64,000 nucleotides of DNA. Origin: an uncultured Lachnospiraceae bacterium. Lineage in GTDB: Bacteria > Bacillota_A > Clostridia > Lachnospirales > Lachnospiraceae. The position numbers and the translations under genes were made by a program. Of the stretch, positions 55,909 through 64,000 are shown in pieces (position 1 is the stretch's first letter; the number at the start of each line of letters is the position of its first letter). The notes under the pieces are model-generated. The model searched no databases and was not told the DNA's origin. It worked only from the letters and a program-made list of their open reading frames with translations. The stretch spans positions 62,001 to 126,000 of the forward strand of contig CADCIU010000004.1 of NCBI GenBank assembly GCA_902801585.1. The letters run 5' to 3'.

Positions 55909-56982
55909 ATGAATAAACTGAGCCAGATTTTCTCCCGATCCGGAGATAAAATGAAGAGAGGGCGTCTTATTTCTTTCATGATCGTGATCGCCGCTTATGT
56001 GATCATTGAAGTGCTGTTAAAGACGGGAAACCTTTCTAGTCTGTTTAAGAGTCTTCTCGTACCGATCACATGCTATGTCGTCGCTTCCATCGGTCTCAAC
56101 CTCAATGTCGGCGTTTCCGGTGAGCTCAATCTCGGACAGGCAGGGTTTATGAGTGTAGGCGCATTCTGCGCAATATGTGTTTCAGGCTGCCTGGCAGGCT
56201 CACTCACAGCGGCGGTGCCGAGACTGATCATCGCGATCATCTGCGGCGCTGTTCTTGCGGCGCTGTTCGGCTTTGTGATCGGAATCCCGGTCCTGAAGCT
56301 GCAGGGCGATTATCTTGCGATCGTGACGCTTGCCTTCGGACAGATCATTAAGAGTATATTTATGAATACCTACATCGGCTTTGACTCCGATGGTCTGCAT
56401 TTCGATTTCGTGGAGTGCGGGTTCAAGCTCCTTCCGGGAGGGAAAATGCTTCTGAACGGTCCGATGGGCGCGACCGGCACGCAGACGATCTCCAATTTTA
56501 CCTCCGGTGTTATCCTGATCATCCTCGCACTGATCGTTGTCTATAACCTGATGTTCTCCAGAAGCGGAAGAGCGATCATGGCCGCGAGGGATAACCGCAT
56601 CGCAGCAGAGTCGGTCGGCATTCCGATCTCCAGGACCAAGATGCTGGCCTTCGTCACCTCCGCGTCATTAGCGGGTGCGGCAGGAGCACTGTACGGCCTC
56701 AACTATGCCACGCTGGTTCCCAATAAGTTTGACTTCAATACGTCGATCCTGATCCTGGTCTATGTGGTGCTGGGAGGACTCGGAAACATGACCGGAACGA
56801 TCATCTCCACCGTTGTTTTGATCCTTCTGCCTGAGCTCCTGAGGTCGCTGCAGGATTACCGCATGCTGATTTATGCCGTTGTGCTGATCCTGATCATGCT
56901 TGTCACGAACAATGAATGGTTAAGGACCAAATGGAAGGGCCTGATCTCCGGGAAGGCGAAAGGAGGTGCCCGCAGTGAATGA
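55909..56982 (+). CDS. livM: ABC importer permease, LivM type
   Basis: A 357-residue permease. Signatures are ASIGLNLNVGVSGELNLGQAGF and LQGDYLAIVTLAFGQI; the coupling loop includes AARDNRIAAESVGIP. About nine hydrophobic segments. The ATG at 55909 has GAGGAGGGGG upstream; the frame open to 55882 overlaps livH and is not used. Its last codons overlap the livG start region. Confidence 0.95.
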   Translation: MNKLSQIFSRSGDKMKRGRLISFMIVIAAYVIIEVLLKTGNLSSLFKSLLVPITCYVVASIGLNLNVGVSGELNLGQAGFMSVGAFCAICVSGCLAGSLTAAVPRLIIAIICGAVLAALFGFVIGIPVLKLQGDYLAIVTLAFGQIIKSIFMNTYIGFDSDGLHFDFVECGFKLLPGGKMLLNGPMGATGTQTISNFTSGVILIILALIVVYNLMFSRSGRAIMAARDNRIAAESVGIPISRTKMLAFVTSASLAGAAGALYGLNYATLVPNKFDFNTSILILVYVVLGGLGNMTGTIISTVVLILLPELLRSLQDYRMLIYAVVLILIMLVTNNEWLRTKWKGLISGKAKGGARSE

Positions 56983-57787
56983 AAAATGGGCTGAGAAAAC
57001 TTCAGAACTGACAGCGGAGAGCAAGAAGACGCCGGTACTGGATGTGCAGGAACTCGGCATCGATTTCGGAGGACTGACAGCTGTCAATGACCTGAACATG
57101 CAGGTCTTTGACGGTGAGATCGCTGGTCTGATCGGTCCCAACGGAGCCGGCAAGACGACGGTCTTCAATCTTTTGACCAAGGTCTATAAGCCGACGAGAG
57201 GAAAGATCATATTCTGTGGCAAAGACACAGCGGGAAAGAGCGTCGTCGACATCAACAAGGCGGGAATCGCCAGAACATTTCAGAATATCCGCCTGTTCGG
57301 AAATCTAACGGTTCTGGATAATGTTAAGACGGGTTTCCACAATGTGACGCCATATTCGCCGATTACAGCGATCCTTCGTCTGCCCAAGTACTATCAGTGC
57401 GAGAAAGAGATCAATGAGAAAGCGATGGATCTGCTAAGGATCCTTGGACTGGATGAGTTTGCCGGCGTGACGGCGAGCAATCTTCCTTACGGTGCGCAGC
57501 GAAGACTGGAGATCGCCAGAGCACTTGCGACCAATCCCAAGCTCCTGCTTCTCGACGAACCTGCTGCGGGAATGAATCCGCAGGAGACGGCAGAACTGAT
57601 GGACATGATCCGTTTTGTACGCGATCATTTCGGGATCGCAATTCTTCTGATCGAACATGACATGAAGCTTGTCATGGGAATCTGTGAGAGGATCACTGTT
57701 TTGAACTATGGAATGATGCTGGCACAGGGAACACCGGAGGAGATCCAGTCCAATCCCGATGTCATCAAGGCATATTTAGGAGATTAA
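56975..57787 (+). CDS. livG: ABC importer ATPase, LivG type
   Basis: About 270 residues. Walker A is GPNGAGKTTVFNLLT, the signature motif is the degenerate LPYGAQRRLEIARAL, and Walker B is LLLLDEPAAGMN; the switch His is in IEHDMKLVM. The start is GTG at 56975 because AAAGGAGG ends eight bases upstream, inside the end of livM; GTG at 56966 would be too close. An N-terminal extension of about 25 residues precedes the domain. It pairs with the LivF ATPase. Confidence 0.94.
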   Translation: MNEKWAEKTSELTAESKKTPVLDVQELGIDFGGLTAVNDLNMQVFDGEIAGLIGPNGAGKTTVFNLLTKVYKPTRGKIIFCGKDTAGKSVVDINKAGIARTFQNIRLFGNLTVLDNVKTGFHNVTPYSPITAILRLPKYYQCEKEINEKAMDLLRILGLDEFAGVTASNLPYGAQRRLEIARALATNPKLLLLDEPAAGMNPQETAELMDMIRFVRDHFGIAILLIEHDMKLVMGICERITVLNYGMMLAQGTPEEIQSNPDVIKAYLGD

Positions 57788-57790
57788 GAG

Positions 57791-58495
57791 ATGCTCAAAG
57801 TACAGGACTTAAAAGTAAGATACGGCATGATCGAAGCCATCAAGGGCATCTCCTTTGAGGTTCGTGACGGTGAGATCGTGACGATGATCGGCGCCAACGG
57901 CGCCGGCAAGACAACGACGATGCATGCGATCTCGGGGCTCGTGAAGGCTGCGGAAGGCAGTATCAAGCTCGACGATACGGAACTGACCAGGACCGCGCCC
58001 AATAAGATCGTAGGCATGGGGCTTGCCCAGGTTCCGGAGGGAAGAAGAGTGTTCGCGGAACAGACTGTTGAAGAGAACCTGATCCTGGGAGCTTATCTTC
58101 GCAAGGATAAGAGCGGGATCGCAAGCGATATGGAAGAGGTCTATCAGCTGTTCCCCCGTCTCAAAGAGCGCCGCACACAGCTCGCGGGGACCCTCTCCGG
58201 CGGTGAACAGCAGATGCTGGCAATGGGACGTGCGCTCATGGCCAAGCCTTCCATTCTGCTTCTGGATGAACCCTCCATGGGGCTGTCACCCCTTCTGGTC
58301 TCCGAAATCTTCCGCATCATTCAGGAGATCAATGACAAGGGAACAACGATCCTTTTGGTGGAGCAGAACGCGAAGAGGGCGCTCGCTATAGCAGACAGGG
58401 CATATGTGCTGGAGACCGGAAAGATCACACTGGAGGGAACAGGGGAAGAACTCGCCAGTGACGAGAGAGTGCAGAAAGCTTATCTCGGAGGCTGA
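57791..58495 (+). CDS. livF: ABC importer ATPase, LivF type
   Basis: A 234-residue ATPase. Walker A GANGAGKTTTMHAIS, LivF-specific GLAQVPEGRRVFAEQTVEENL, signature LSGGEQQMLAMGRAL and Walker B ILLLDEPSMGL, then VEQNAKRAL. It starts three bases after livG. With LivG it energises the LivHM permease. Confidence 0.95.
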   Translation: MLKVQDLKVRYGMIEAIKGISFEVRDGEIVTMIGANGAGKTTTMHAISGLVKAAEGSIKLDDTELTRTAPNKIVGMGLAQVPEGRRVFAEQTVEENLILGAYLRKDKSGIASDMEEVYQLFPRLKERRTQLAGTLSGGEQQMLAMGRALMAKPSILLLDEPSMGLSPLLVSEIFRIIQEINDKGTTILLVEQNAKRALAIADRAYVLETGKITLEGTGEELASDERVQKAYLGG

Positions 58496-58548
58496 CCGCG
58501 CTCTGACTCAGGGTATGCAATACGACATCAAATTAGGGAGGAACCAAT

Positions 58549-59244
58549 ATGTACGTAAAGGACCATATGACACGTCACCCCTACACCATTACTAAGGATG
58601 TAGTGATTTCCAAGGCTGTTGAGATCATGCGCAAGAACCATTTCCACCGCCTTCCGATCGTGGATGAGCAGGGGAAGCTGATCGGACTTGTGACAGGCGG
58701 ACTTGTGGAGGAGAAGAGCGGAGCCAGTGCGACGTCCCTTTCGATCTATGAGCTCAACTATCTGCTCAGCAAGACCAAAGTTCAGGACATTATGATCAAA
58801 AAAGTGACGACCATTACGGAAGATGTATTCGTCGAGGCAGCCGCACAGACCATGCTGGACAACGAGATCTCATGCCTTCCCGTTGTTGACAGCGAGAATA
58901 AGGTCATCGGCATCATAACGGACAAAGATATTTTCCAGGCTTTTGTTGAGCTTTTGGGATACAAGAAACAGGGAACCCGTTTTATCTTTGCCGCTACGGA
59001 TACACCCGGTGAGTTTGCGCCGATGGCGAAGCTTTTCGGCGATAACAACGCAAATCTTGATTCTCTTGCGGTCTATCACACCAAAGAGCGCGGCGCGGAG
59101 ATCGTTGTCAAGGCTTCCGGCGAGATCTCTGTCGAAGAGATGGCGCAGAAGATCGTTGATGCGGGATTTACGCTCAAGAGTATCGTTCAGACGACGAAAT
59201 TCGGAACGGTCAAGGAGTTTGATGTTCCCGCAAAGAGTGTCTGA
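58549..59244 (+). CDS. CBS-pair and ACT-domain protein (AcuB-like)
   Basis: A 231-residue cytoplasmic sensor. Two CBS motifs span residues about 1-60 and 75-135 (VKDHMTRHPYTITKDV, then VQDIMIKKVTTITEDVFVEAAA and IGIITDKDIFQAFVE). The C-terminal 75 residues form an ACT-like domain. CBS pairs bind adenine nucleotides and ACT domains bind amino acids or small acids, so it could sense energy state and the imported solute together. It lies 53 bases after livF with TAGGGAGGAACC upstream, the same order seen with some Clostridial liv operons. Regulation of the importer or the downstream alcohol dehydrogenase is inference. Confidence 0.85.
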   Translation: MYVKDHMTRHPYTITKDVVISKAVEIMRKNHFHRLPIVDEQGKLIGLVTGGLVEEKSGASATSLSIYELNYLLSKTKVQDIMIKKVTTITEDVFVEAAAQTMLDNEISCLPVVDSENKVIGIITDKDIFQAFVELLGYKKQGTRFIFAATDTPGEFAPMAKLFGDNNANLDSLAVYHTKERGAEIVVKASGEISVEEMAQKIVDAGFTLKSIVQTTKFGTVKEFDVPAKSV

Positions 59245-59261
59245 TCCGGGAGGATATGCGG

Positions 59262-60341
59262 ATGAATTTTTATATGCCTGTGAAAACCTATTCGGAACAG
59301 AACTGTGTGTTAAATCACGCGGCGGAGCTGGCCGCCCTGGGCAGCCGGGCACTGATCGTGACGGGAAAAAGCAGCGCGCGCAGGTGCGGCGCTTTTTATG
59401 ATGTGACAGAGGCTCTTGGGAAGCACGGAAAGACCTGGGTAGAATTTGCCGGAGTGGAGGAGAACCCCTCCGTGGAGACTGTCATGAAGGCGAGAGAGCT
59501 CGGTCTTAAGGAAAACACCGATTTCGTCATCGGAATCGGAGGCGGCTCTCCGATGGATGCAGCCAAGGCGATCGCCTTGATGATCCGTCATGCGGACAGC
59601 GACTGGTCATATATGTATGACAAGTCCGCCGAGACCACGACCGTGCCGATCGCGGAAGTACCGACTACGGCCGGGACCGGATCCGAAGTGACGGCAGTCT
59701 CTGTTTTGACCAGGCATGATAAGCATGTAAAGGGATCGATCCCCCACAAGATCTTCGCAGACCTTGCCCTGATCGACGGCCGGTATATCGCCGGCACTCC
59801 GAAACAGATCATCGCCAACACGACCATGGATGCGCTGGCTCATCTCTATGAGAGCTATATCCATTCCAAGGCCACGGACTTCAGCAGAATGTGCGCGGAA
59901 TCGGGGATCCGGATCTGGGCGCGCAGCAAAGATGCGGTCCTGGGCAAAAGAGAGGCGGCAGCGGAGGATTATCAGAACATGATCAACGCTTCGACCATGG
60001 CAGGCATGGCGATCGCGCATACGGCGACATCCATCCCCCATGCGCTCAGTTACCGCCTCACATACAGCGCGAACATGGCGCACGGCAAAGCCTGCGGATA
60101 CTTCCTGGCCGGGTACCTCAAAGAAGCGGATCCCGAAGCAGTCGGACATATCCTGGGCCTGGCCGGTTTTGAGAGCATCGATGAACTGGATGATTACTTC
60201 GTGAAGACATGCGGACGCGACAAGGTGCCGGATGAAATTCTGGAAGAGACGGTGAGAGAAGTACTTGCCAACGAGGCGAAGTGCAAGCTGCCTCCGTTCC
60301 CGGTGGATGAGGCGGTGCTCAGAAGGATCGCGGGGATCTGA
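59262..60341 (+). CDS. Iron-containing alcohol dehydrogenase
   Basis: About 359 residues of the group III, NAD(P)-linked family. The nucleotide-binding segment GIGGGSPMDAAKAIAL and the PTTAGTGSEVTAVSVL motif are clear, and the metal site is supplied by DALAHLYESYIH and the later HALSYRLTYSANMAHGKACG (Asp and three His). ATG at 59262 is eight bases after GGGAGGA; an ATG at 59256 is too close. It ends the liv/CBS run, before a terminator. Substrates could be short aldehydes or alcohols. Confidence 0.92.
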   Translation: MNFYMPVKTYSEQNCVLNHAAELAALGSRALIVTGKSSARRCGAFYDVTEALGKHGKTWVEFAGVEENPSVETVMKARELGLKENTDFVIGIGGGSPMDAAKAIALMIRHADSDWSYMYDKSAETTTVPIAEVPTTAGTGSEVTAVSVLTRHDKHVKGSIPHKIFADLALIDGRYIAGTPKQIIANTTMDALAHLYESYIHSKATDFSRMCAESGIRIWARSKDAVLGKREAAAEDYQNMINASTMAGMAIAHTATSIPHALSYRLTYSANMAHGKACGYFLAGYLKEADPEAVGHILGLAGFESIDELDDYFVKTCGRDKVPDEILEETVREVLANEAKCKLPPFPVDEAVLRRIAGI

Positions 60342-60368
60342 ATGCGGATCCGAATTGAAATATGGAAC

Positions 60369-60404
60369 AAAAAAAATCCCGGCATCAAATGCCGGGATTT
60401 TTTA
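60369..60404. terminator. Bidirectional terminator
   Basis: AAAAAATCCCGGCAT and ATGCCGGGATTTTTT form a 15-pair stem with a short CAA loop. A-run and T-run flanks allow it to end the alcohol dehydrogenase transcript and the convergent tRNA-Trp transcript, whose 3' end is two bases away. Confidence 0.9.
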
Positions 60405-60405
60405 G

Positions 60406-60476
60406 CAGGGGAAGAGGGATTCGAACCCCCATGAACGGTTTTGGAGACCGTGATACTGCCATTGTATGATTCCCCT
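60406..60476 (-). tRNA. trnW: tRNA-Trp (anticodon CCA)
   Basis: A 71-nucleotide cloverleaf on the minus strand. The acceptor AGGGGAA pairs with TTCCCCT; the D stem is ATAC/GTAT with a short AATGGCA loop; the anticodon stem is ACGGT/ACCGT with loop CTCCAAA, giving CCA at 60442-60444; the T stem is GGGGT/CCTCT-like with TTCGAATC in the loop. The discriminator is G and CCA is not encoded. Single gene, not in a tRNA cluster. Confidence 0.93.
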
Positions 60477-60607
60477 TTATGTACTGGCGACAGCTTTCTC
60501 TGTCAACATTTGAGAGTATAGCACAATGATTTGTGATGTTCAACTACAATTTTGAAAGAAGTTGCAAATTCATTGACAATGCCGTATATGTACATTTCAA
60601 AATCCTA

Positions 60608-60616
60608 TGTTATAAT
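60608..60616 (+). promoter_or_regulatory. Extended -10 promoter of purL
   Basis: TGTTATAAT at 60608-60616 is a perfect extended -10 element about 50 bases before the purL start. The good -35 match TTGACA at 60573 is 32 bases away and so not part of it. The short leader leaves no room for a purine riboswitch. Confidence 0.5.
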
Positions 60617-60666
60617 GCCTTGAGACAACATCTATAAATACGCCACAGGAGGAGAGAGCGCGATCT

Positions 60667-63600
60667 ATGAGTAAAGTCAGACGGATCTATGTCGAGAAGA
60701 AGGAGCCCTATGCAGTTGCCGCAAGGCAGCTCAAGGAAGATATCATTGGCTTTTTGGCCGTGGAGGGACTTACCGGAGTTCGGAAACTGATCCGATACGA
60801 TGTGGAGAATATCTCCGATGAAGTTTTTGAGACCGCATGCAAAACCGTTTTTTCCGAGCCGCCCGTAGATATTCTCTACAGAGAGACCATTGAGATCCCG
60901 CAGGGCGGGCACGTATTCAGTGTGGAACCACTGCCGGGACAGTTCGACCAGAGAGCGGACAGCGCAGTGCAGTGCGTTCAGTTTTTAAATGAAAATGAGA
61001 ATCCCGTGATCAAGACGGCGGAGACATATATTCTGCTCGGCGACATCACGGAAGAAGAGATCGAAAGGATTAAGAAGTATTGTATAAACCCTGTTGACTC
61101 CCGTGAGACGGGAATGGTCAAGCCTCAGACTTTGAGGACGGAATATCCTGAGCCGGAGGATGTAAAGGTCCTTGAGGGCATGACCTCTATGTATGAGGAC
61201 GAGCTGACAAGGCTTTACAGCTCACTCGGACTCGCTATGACGTTTGATGATTTTCTGTTCATTCAGGAATATTTTGCCGGGACGGAGCACAGGGATCCGA
61301 CGATCACAGAGATCCGGGTGCTCGACACTTATTGGTCGGACCACTGCCGTCACACCACATTCTCTACCGAGCTTCGCGACGTCACTTTCGATGACGGCTA
61401 TTACAGAGATATCATTGAGCCCACTTATCTGAGTTATCTCGATACGAGAGAAGAGCTCTACAAGGGGAGAAAAGACAAATATGTCTGCCTGATGGACCTG
61501 GCGCTCATGGGCATGAAGAAGCTCAAAGCCGACGGCAAACTCACTGACCAGGAGGAATCCGACGAGAACAACGCCTGTTCCGTTGTCGTTCCTGTGGAAG
61601 TGGATTACGGGACCGGCCCCAAGACCGAGGAATGGCTCGTATTCTTTAAAAATGAGACACACAATCATCCCACGGAGATCGAACCTTTCGGCGGCGCGGC
61701 CACATGTCTTGGCGGTGCGATCCGCGATCCTCTTTCCGGAAGGGGTTATGTATATCAGGCGATGCGCGTGACCGGCGCGGCAGATCCCACCGTTCCGGTT
61801 TCGATGACCATGGAGAACAAGCTTCCCCAGAAGAAGCTTGTCATGGGCGCGGCCAAGGGGTATTCCAGTTACGGAAACCAGATCGGCCTGGCAACCGGCC
61901 ACGTCAAGGAGATCTATCACCCCGGATATGTGGCCAAGCGAATGGAGATCGGCGCTGTCATGGGCGCTGCAGCCAGGAAGAATGTTAAGCGGGAGAACAG
62001 TGATCCCGGTGATATCATCATTCTGCTCGGAGGCCGGACCGGACGAGACGGAATGGGAGGTGCCACCGGATCTTCCAAGGCACACAACGACCAGTCTCTC
62101 ACAGAGTGCGGCGCGGAAGTCCAGAAGGGAAATGCGCCTACTGAACGCAAACTCCAGAGACTGTTCAGAAGGCCTGAAGTCTCCGCGATCATTAAGAAGT
62201 GCAATGATTTCGGTGCGGGCGGCGTATCCGTGGCGATCGGCGAGCTGGCGGACGGACTCGAAGTCAATCTGGATCTGGTTCCCAAGAAGTACGAAGGCCT
62301 GGACGGCACCGAGCTGGCAATTGCGGAATCCCAGGAGAGAATGGCTGTAGTCGTTGCGCCGCAGGACAAGGAGAAGTTCCTTGCATATGCAGCGCAGGAG
62401 AATCTGGAGGCCACACCGGTCGCGGTCGTCACGAAAGAGCCCAGGCTTGTTCTCAACTGGAGAGGAAAACCCGTGGTCAATATCTCCAGGGCATTTCTGG
62501 ACACCAACGGCGCACATCAGGAGACGGATGTGAGAGTGCTGATGCCCTCCGAGGAAGACAACTATCTCAATCAATTTGCCTCTGAAGGGGTAAAGGAAGT
62601 GCTTGAGGACCGCAGAAGCAAGGAGCTGAGCGGAGAGGACTTTGACCATGCGCTCAAGGCCTCGCTTGCGGATCTCAACACATGTTCCCAGAAAGGGCTT
62701 GTGGAGATGTTCGACGCCTCCATCGGCGCGGGGACTGTGGATATGCCCTACGGCGGCAAATATCAGCTGACGGAAACGCAGACTATGATCGCGAAGCTTC
62801 CTGTCATGGGCGGCAAGACAGATACCGTCACAATGATGAGCTACGGTTTTGATCCCTATCTGAGTTCCTGGAGCCCCTATCACGGAGCAGTTTACGCAGT
62901 GACAGAGTCGGTATCCAAAATAGTGGCGGCCGGCGGTGATTTCAGAAAGCTGCATCTGACTTTCCAGGAGTATTTCGGCAGGATGACCAAGGAGCCTTCC
63001 CGCTGGAGCCAGCCTTTCTCCGCCCTGCTCGGTTCCTATGACGCGCAGCTGGGCTTCGGGATCGGCAGTATCGGCGGCAAGGACAGTATGTCCGGTACAT
63101 TTAACGACATCGATGTGCCGCCGACGCTTGTCTCTTTTGCAGTGGATGTGGCCGATCTGAGCGATGTGATCACGCCCGAACTCAAAAAAGCGGGTGATAA
63201 ACTGGTACAGATCGATATTGAGAGAGATGAATATGACATCCCGGTCTACGACGATGTCTGCGCGATCTATGATACTGTGACATCCCTGATGAGAGAAGGC
63301 AGGGTGAAAGCTGCTTATGCGGTGGACTGCTACGGCGCAGCGCCTGCAGCGCTCAAGATGGCTTTCGGCAACGGATTCGGCATTACATTCGACGAGGACG
63401 TGCCTTTAAAGCATCTCTTCAGAAACCGCATCGGCGATCTGATCTTGGAAATGGATGCGGACTGCAGGGAGATCCTGGAAGAGAGGATCCCCGACAATTA
63501 CACGATCATCGGAACGGTGACACAAGCAGGAAAAGAGGCAGCCTTCAGGTGGCATGAAGCATCTGTCCCCGCTGCCGAGGCACTGGAGATCTGGAAGGCT

Positions 63601-64000
63601 CCCCTGGAGAAAGTATTCCCGTCCAAGTCTTCCGATGATCAGACAGTGATCGATACACCGATTTATGACAAGGGCAGCATCGCGGTATGCAGCCACAAGA
63701 TCGCGCAGCCCACTGTCTTCATTCCCGTATTCCCGGGCACCAACTGCGAATACGATACAGAAGCTGCATTCGAGGCGGCGGGTGCGAAGACGGTCACGAG
63801 AGTATTCACCAATCTCACTCCGCTGGAGATCCGCTCCAGCGTGGAAGCTTTTGCCGAGGCGATCAGAGAATCACAGATCATTATGTTCCCCGGCGGATTC
63901 TCTGCAGGTGATGAGCCGGACGGCAGCGCCAAGTTCTTTGCAACAGCATTCAGGAACGCTTTGATCGAGGAAGCTGTGGGTGATCTGCTCGTCAACCGAG
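60667..64000 (+). CDS. purL: Phosphoribosylformylglycinamidine synthase, large single-chain type (partial)
   Basis: Converts FGAR to FGAM with glutamine and ATP. About 1111 codons are in the window; the family is about 1240-1260, so only the last 130-150 residues are missing. Seen in order: the N-terminal PurS-like region, DTYWSDHCRHTTF, NETHNHPTEIEPFGGAATCLGG, LGGRTGRDGMGGATGSS, the second FGAM-synthase half with GIGSIGGKDSMSG, and the start of the glutaminase domain, VFIPVFPGTNCEYDTEAAF and FPGGFSAGDEPDG. The catalytic Cys of the glutaminase should lie just past the window edge. ATG at 60667 follows GGAGGAGAG. It has its own promoter, far from the purEMND operon. Confidence 0.95.
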   Translation, partial: MSKVRRIYVEKKEPYAVAARQLKEDIIGFLAVEGLTGVRKLIRYDVENISDEVFETACKTVFSEPPVDILYRETIEIPQGGHVFSVEPLPGQFDQRADSAVQCVQFLNENENPVIKTAETYILLGDITEEEIERIKKYCINPVDSRETGMVKPQTLRTEYPEPEDVKVLEGMTSMYEDELTRLYSSLGLAMTFDDFLFIQEYFAGTEHRDPTITEIRVLDTYWSDHCRHTTFSTELRDVTFDDGYYRDIIEPTYLSYLDTREELYKGRKDKYVCLMDLALMGMKKLKADGKLTDQEESDENNACSVVVPVEVDYGTGPKTEEWLVFFKNETHNHPTEIEPFGGAATCLGGAIRDPLSGRGYVYQAMRVTGAADPTVPVSMTMENKLPQKKLVMGAAKGYSSYGNQIGLATGHVKEIYHPGYVAKRMEIGAVMGAAARKNVKRENSDPGDIIILLGGRTGRDGMGGATGSSKAHNDQSLTECGAEVQKGNAPTERKLQRLFRRPEVSAIIKKCNDFGAGGVSVAIGELADGLEVNLDLVPKKYEGLDGTELAIAESQERMAVVVAPQDKEKFLAYAAQENLEATPVAVVTKEPRLVLNWRGKPVVNISRAFLDTNGAHQETDVRVLMPSEEDNYLNQFASEGVKEVLEDRRSKELSGEDFDHALKASLADLNTCSQKGLVEMFDASIGAGTVDMPYGGKYQLTETQTMIAKLPVMGGKTDTVTMMSYGFDPYLSSWSPYHGAVYAVTESVSKIVAAGGDFRKLHLTFQEYFGRMTKEPSRWSQPFSALLGSYDAQLGFGIGSIGGKDSMSGTFNDIDVPPTLVSFAVDVADLSDVITPELKKAGDKLVQIDIERDEYDIPVYDDVCAIYDTVTSLMREGRVKAAYAVDCYGAAPAALKMAFGNGFGITFDEDVPLKHLFRNRIGDLILEMDADCREILEERIPDNYTIIGTVTQAGKEAAFRWHEASVPAAEALEIWKAPLEKVFPSKSSDDQTVIDTPIYDKGSIAVCSHKIAQPTVFIPVFPGTNCEYDTEAAFEAAGAKTVTRVFTNLTPLEIRSSVEAFAEAIRESQIIMFPGGFSAGDEPDGSAKFFATAFRNALIEEAVGDLLVNR

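Noticed and set aside
43409..60341. Integrated mobile element carrying the catabolic island
   Set aside because: No integrase, transposase, direct repeats or tRNA attachment scar was seen. The nearby tRNA-Trp is intact and there is no duplicate 3' end in the window.
60477..60666. Purine riboswitch before purL
   Set aside because: The leader after the extended -10 box is about 50 bases and shows no three-way junction sequence.
61222..62955. 577-codon open frame on the minus strand
   Set aside because: It lies wholly antisense to purL, whose plus-strand protein is clearly conserved; the antisense product has no recognisable domain.

Overview
The window reads as chromosomal DNA of an anaerobic Gram-positive bacterium of class Clostridia, most likely a Lachnospiraceae-type gut organism. 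Support comes from DUF4250 and DUF5685 proteins, [FeFe]-hydrogenase maturases, a CtsR-less clpC-radA pair, strong AGGAGG ribosome binding sites, a tRNA-Trp without encoded CCA, and many lipoproteins and ABC importers. There is no rRNA, CRISPR array, prophage or intact insertion sequence. Most of it is dense plus-strand operons, with minus-strand blocks at 12.0-15.7 kb, 37.1-39.5 kb and 44.1-45.0 kb.

Region 1 (1-7.6 kb) is one tight operon: a TM1266-type hydrogenase-system regulator, a NifH-like protein in one frame with a nitrogenase component-1-like domain, a second component-1-like protein, hydF, hydE and fumC. A nitrogenase-like two-component reductase inside the H-cluster maturation operon is the most interesting system here. 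Region 2 (7.7-18.8 kb) is housekeeping: hisC, a small-export membrane protein, a methyltransferase, dapF, a SEC-C protein, a minus-strand J-domain/DUF5685/zinc-ribbon block, azlCD and valS. Region 3 (18.9-22.9 kb) is a cell-envelope module: MBOAT acyltransferase, SGNH protein, a small unknown protein and a TPR lipoprotein. Region 4 (23-30.5 kb) makes nucleotides: pyrF-pyrE, an M29-like peptidase with an N-terminal extension, and purE-purM-purN-purD. purL begins at 60.7 kb and runs off the end of the window.

Region 5 (30.5-39.5 kb) has a very acidic SH3/transmembrane protein, a YtrA-type GntR regulator with a palindrome over its own promoter, clpC broken by an apparent out-of-frame deletion of about 104 bp in its second ATPase domain, radA, and a zinc-ribbon/TPM membrane pair.

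Region 6 (39.8-60.3 kb) is a catabolic or respiratory island. It holds a gamma-carbonic-anhydrase/CaiE-like protein, two acyl-CoA dehydrogenases, a CaiC-like acyl-CoA ligase, a CaiB-like CoA-transferase, an MFS carrier, a divergent LysR regulator, a complete tripartite tricarboxylate transporter, an alpha/beta hydrolase, a complete branched-chain-amino-acid-type ABC importer, a CBS-ACT sensor protein and an iron alcohol dehydrogenase. It resembles the carnitine (cai) and caffeate (car) reduction modules but has no hydratase or ETF genes nearby. The likely job is import, CoA activation and reduction of an unsaturated carboxylate; the substrate cannot be read from the sequence.
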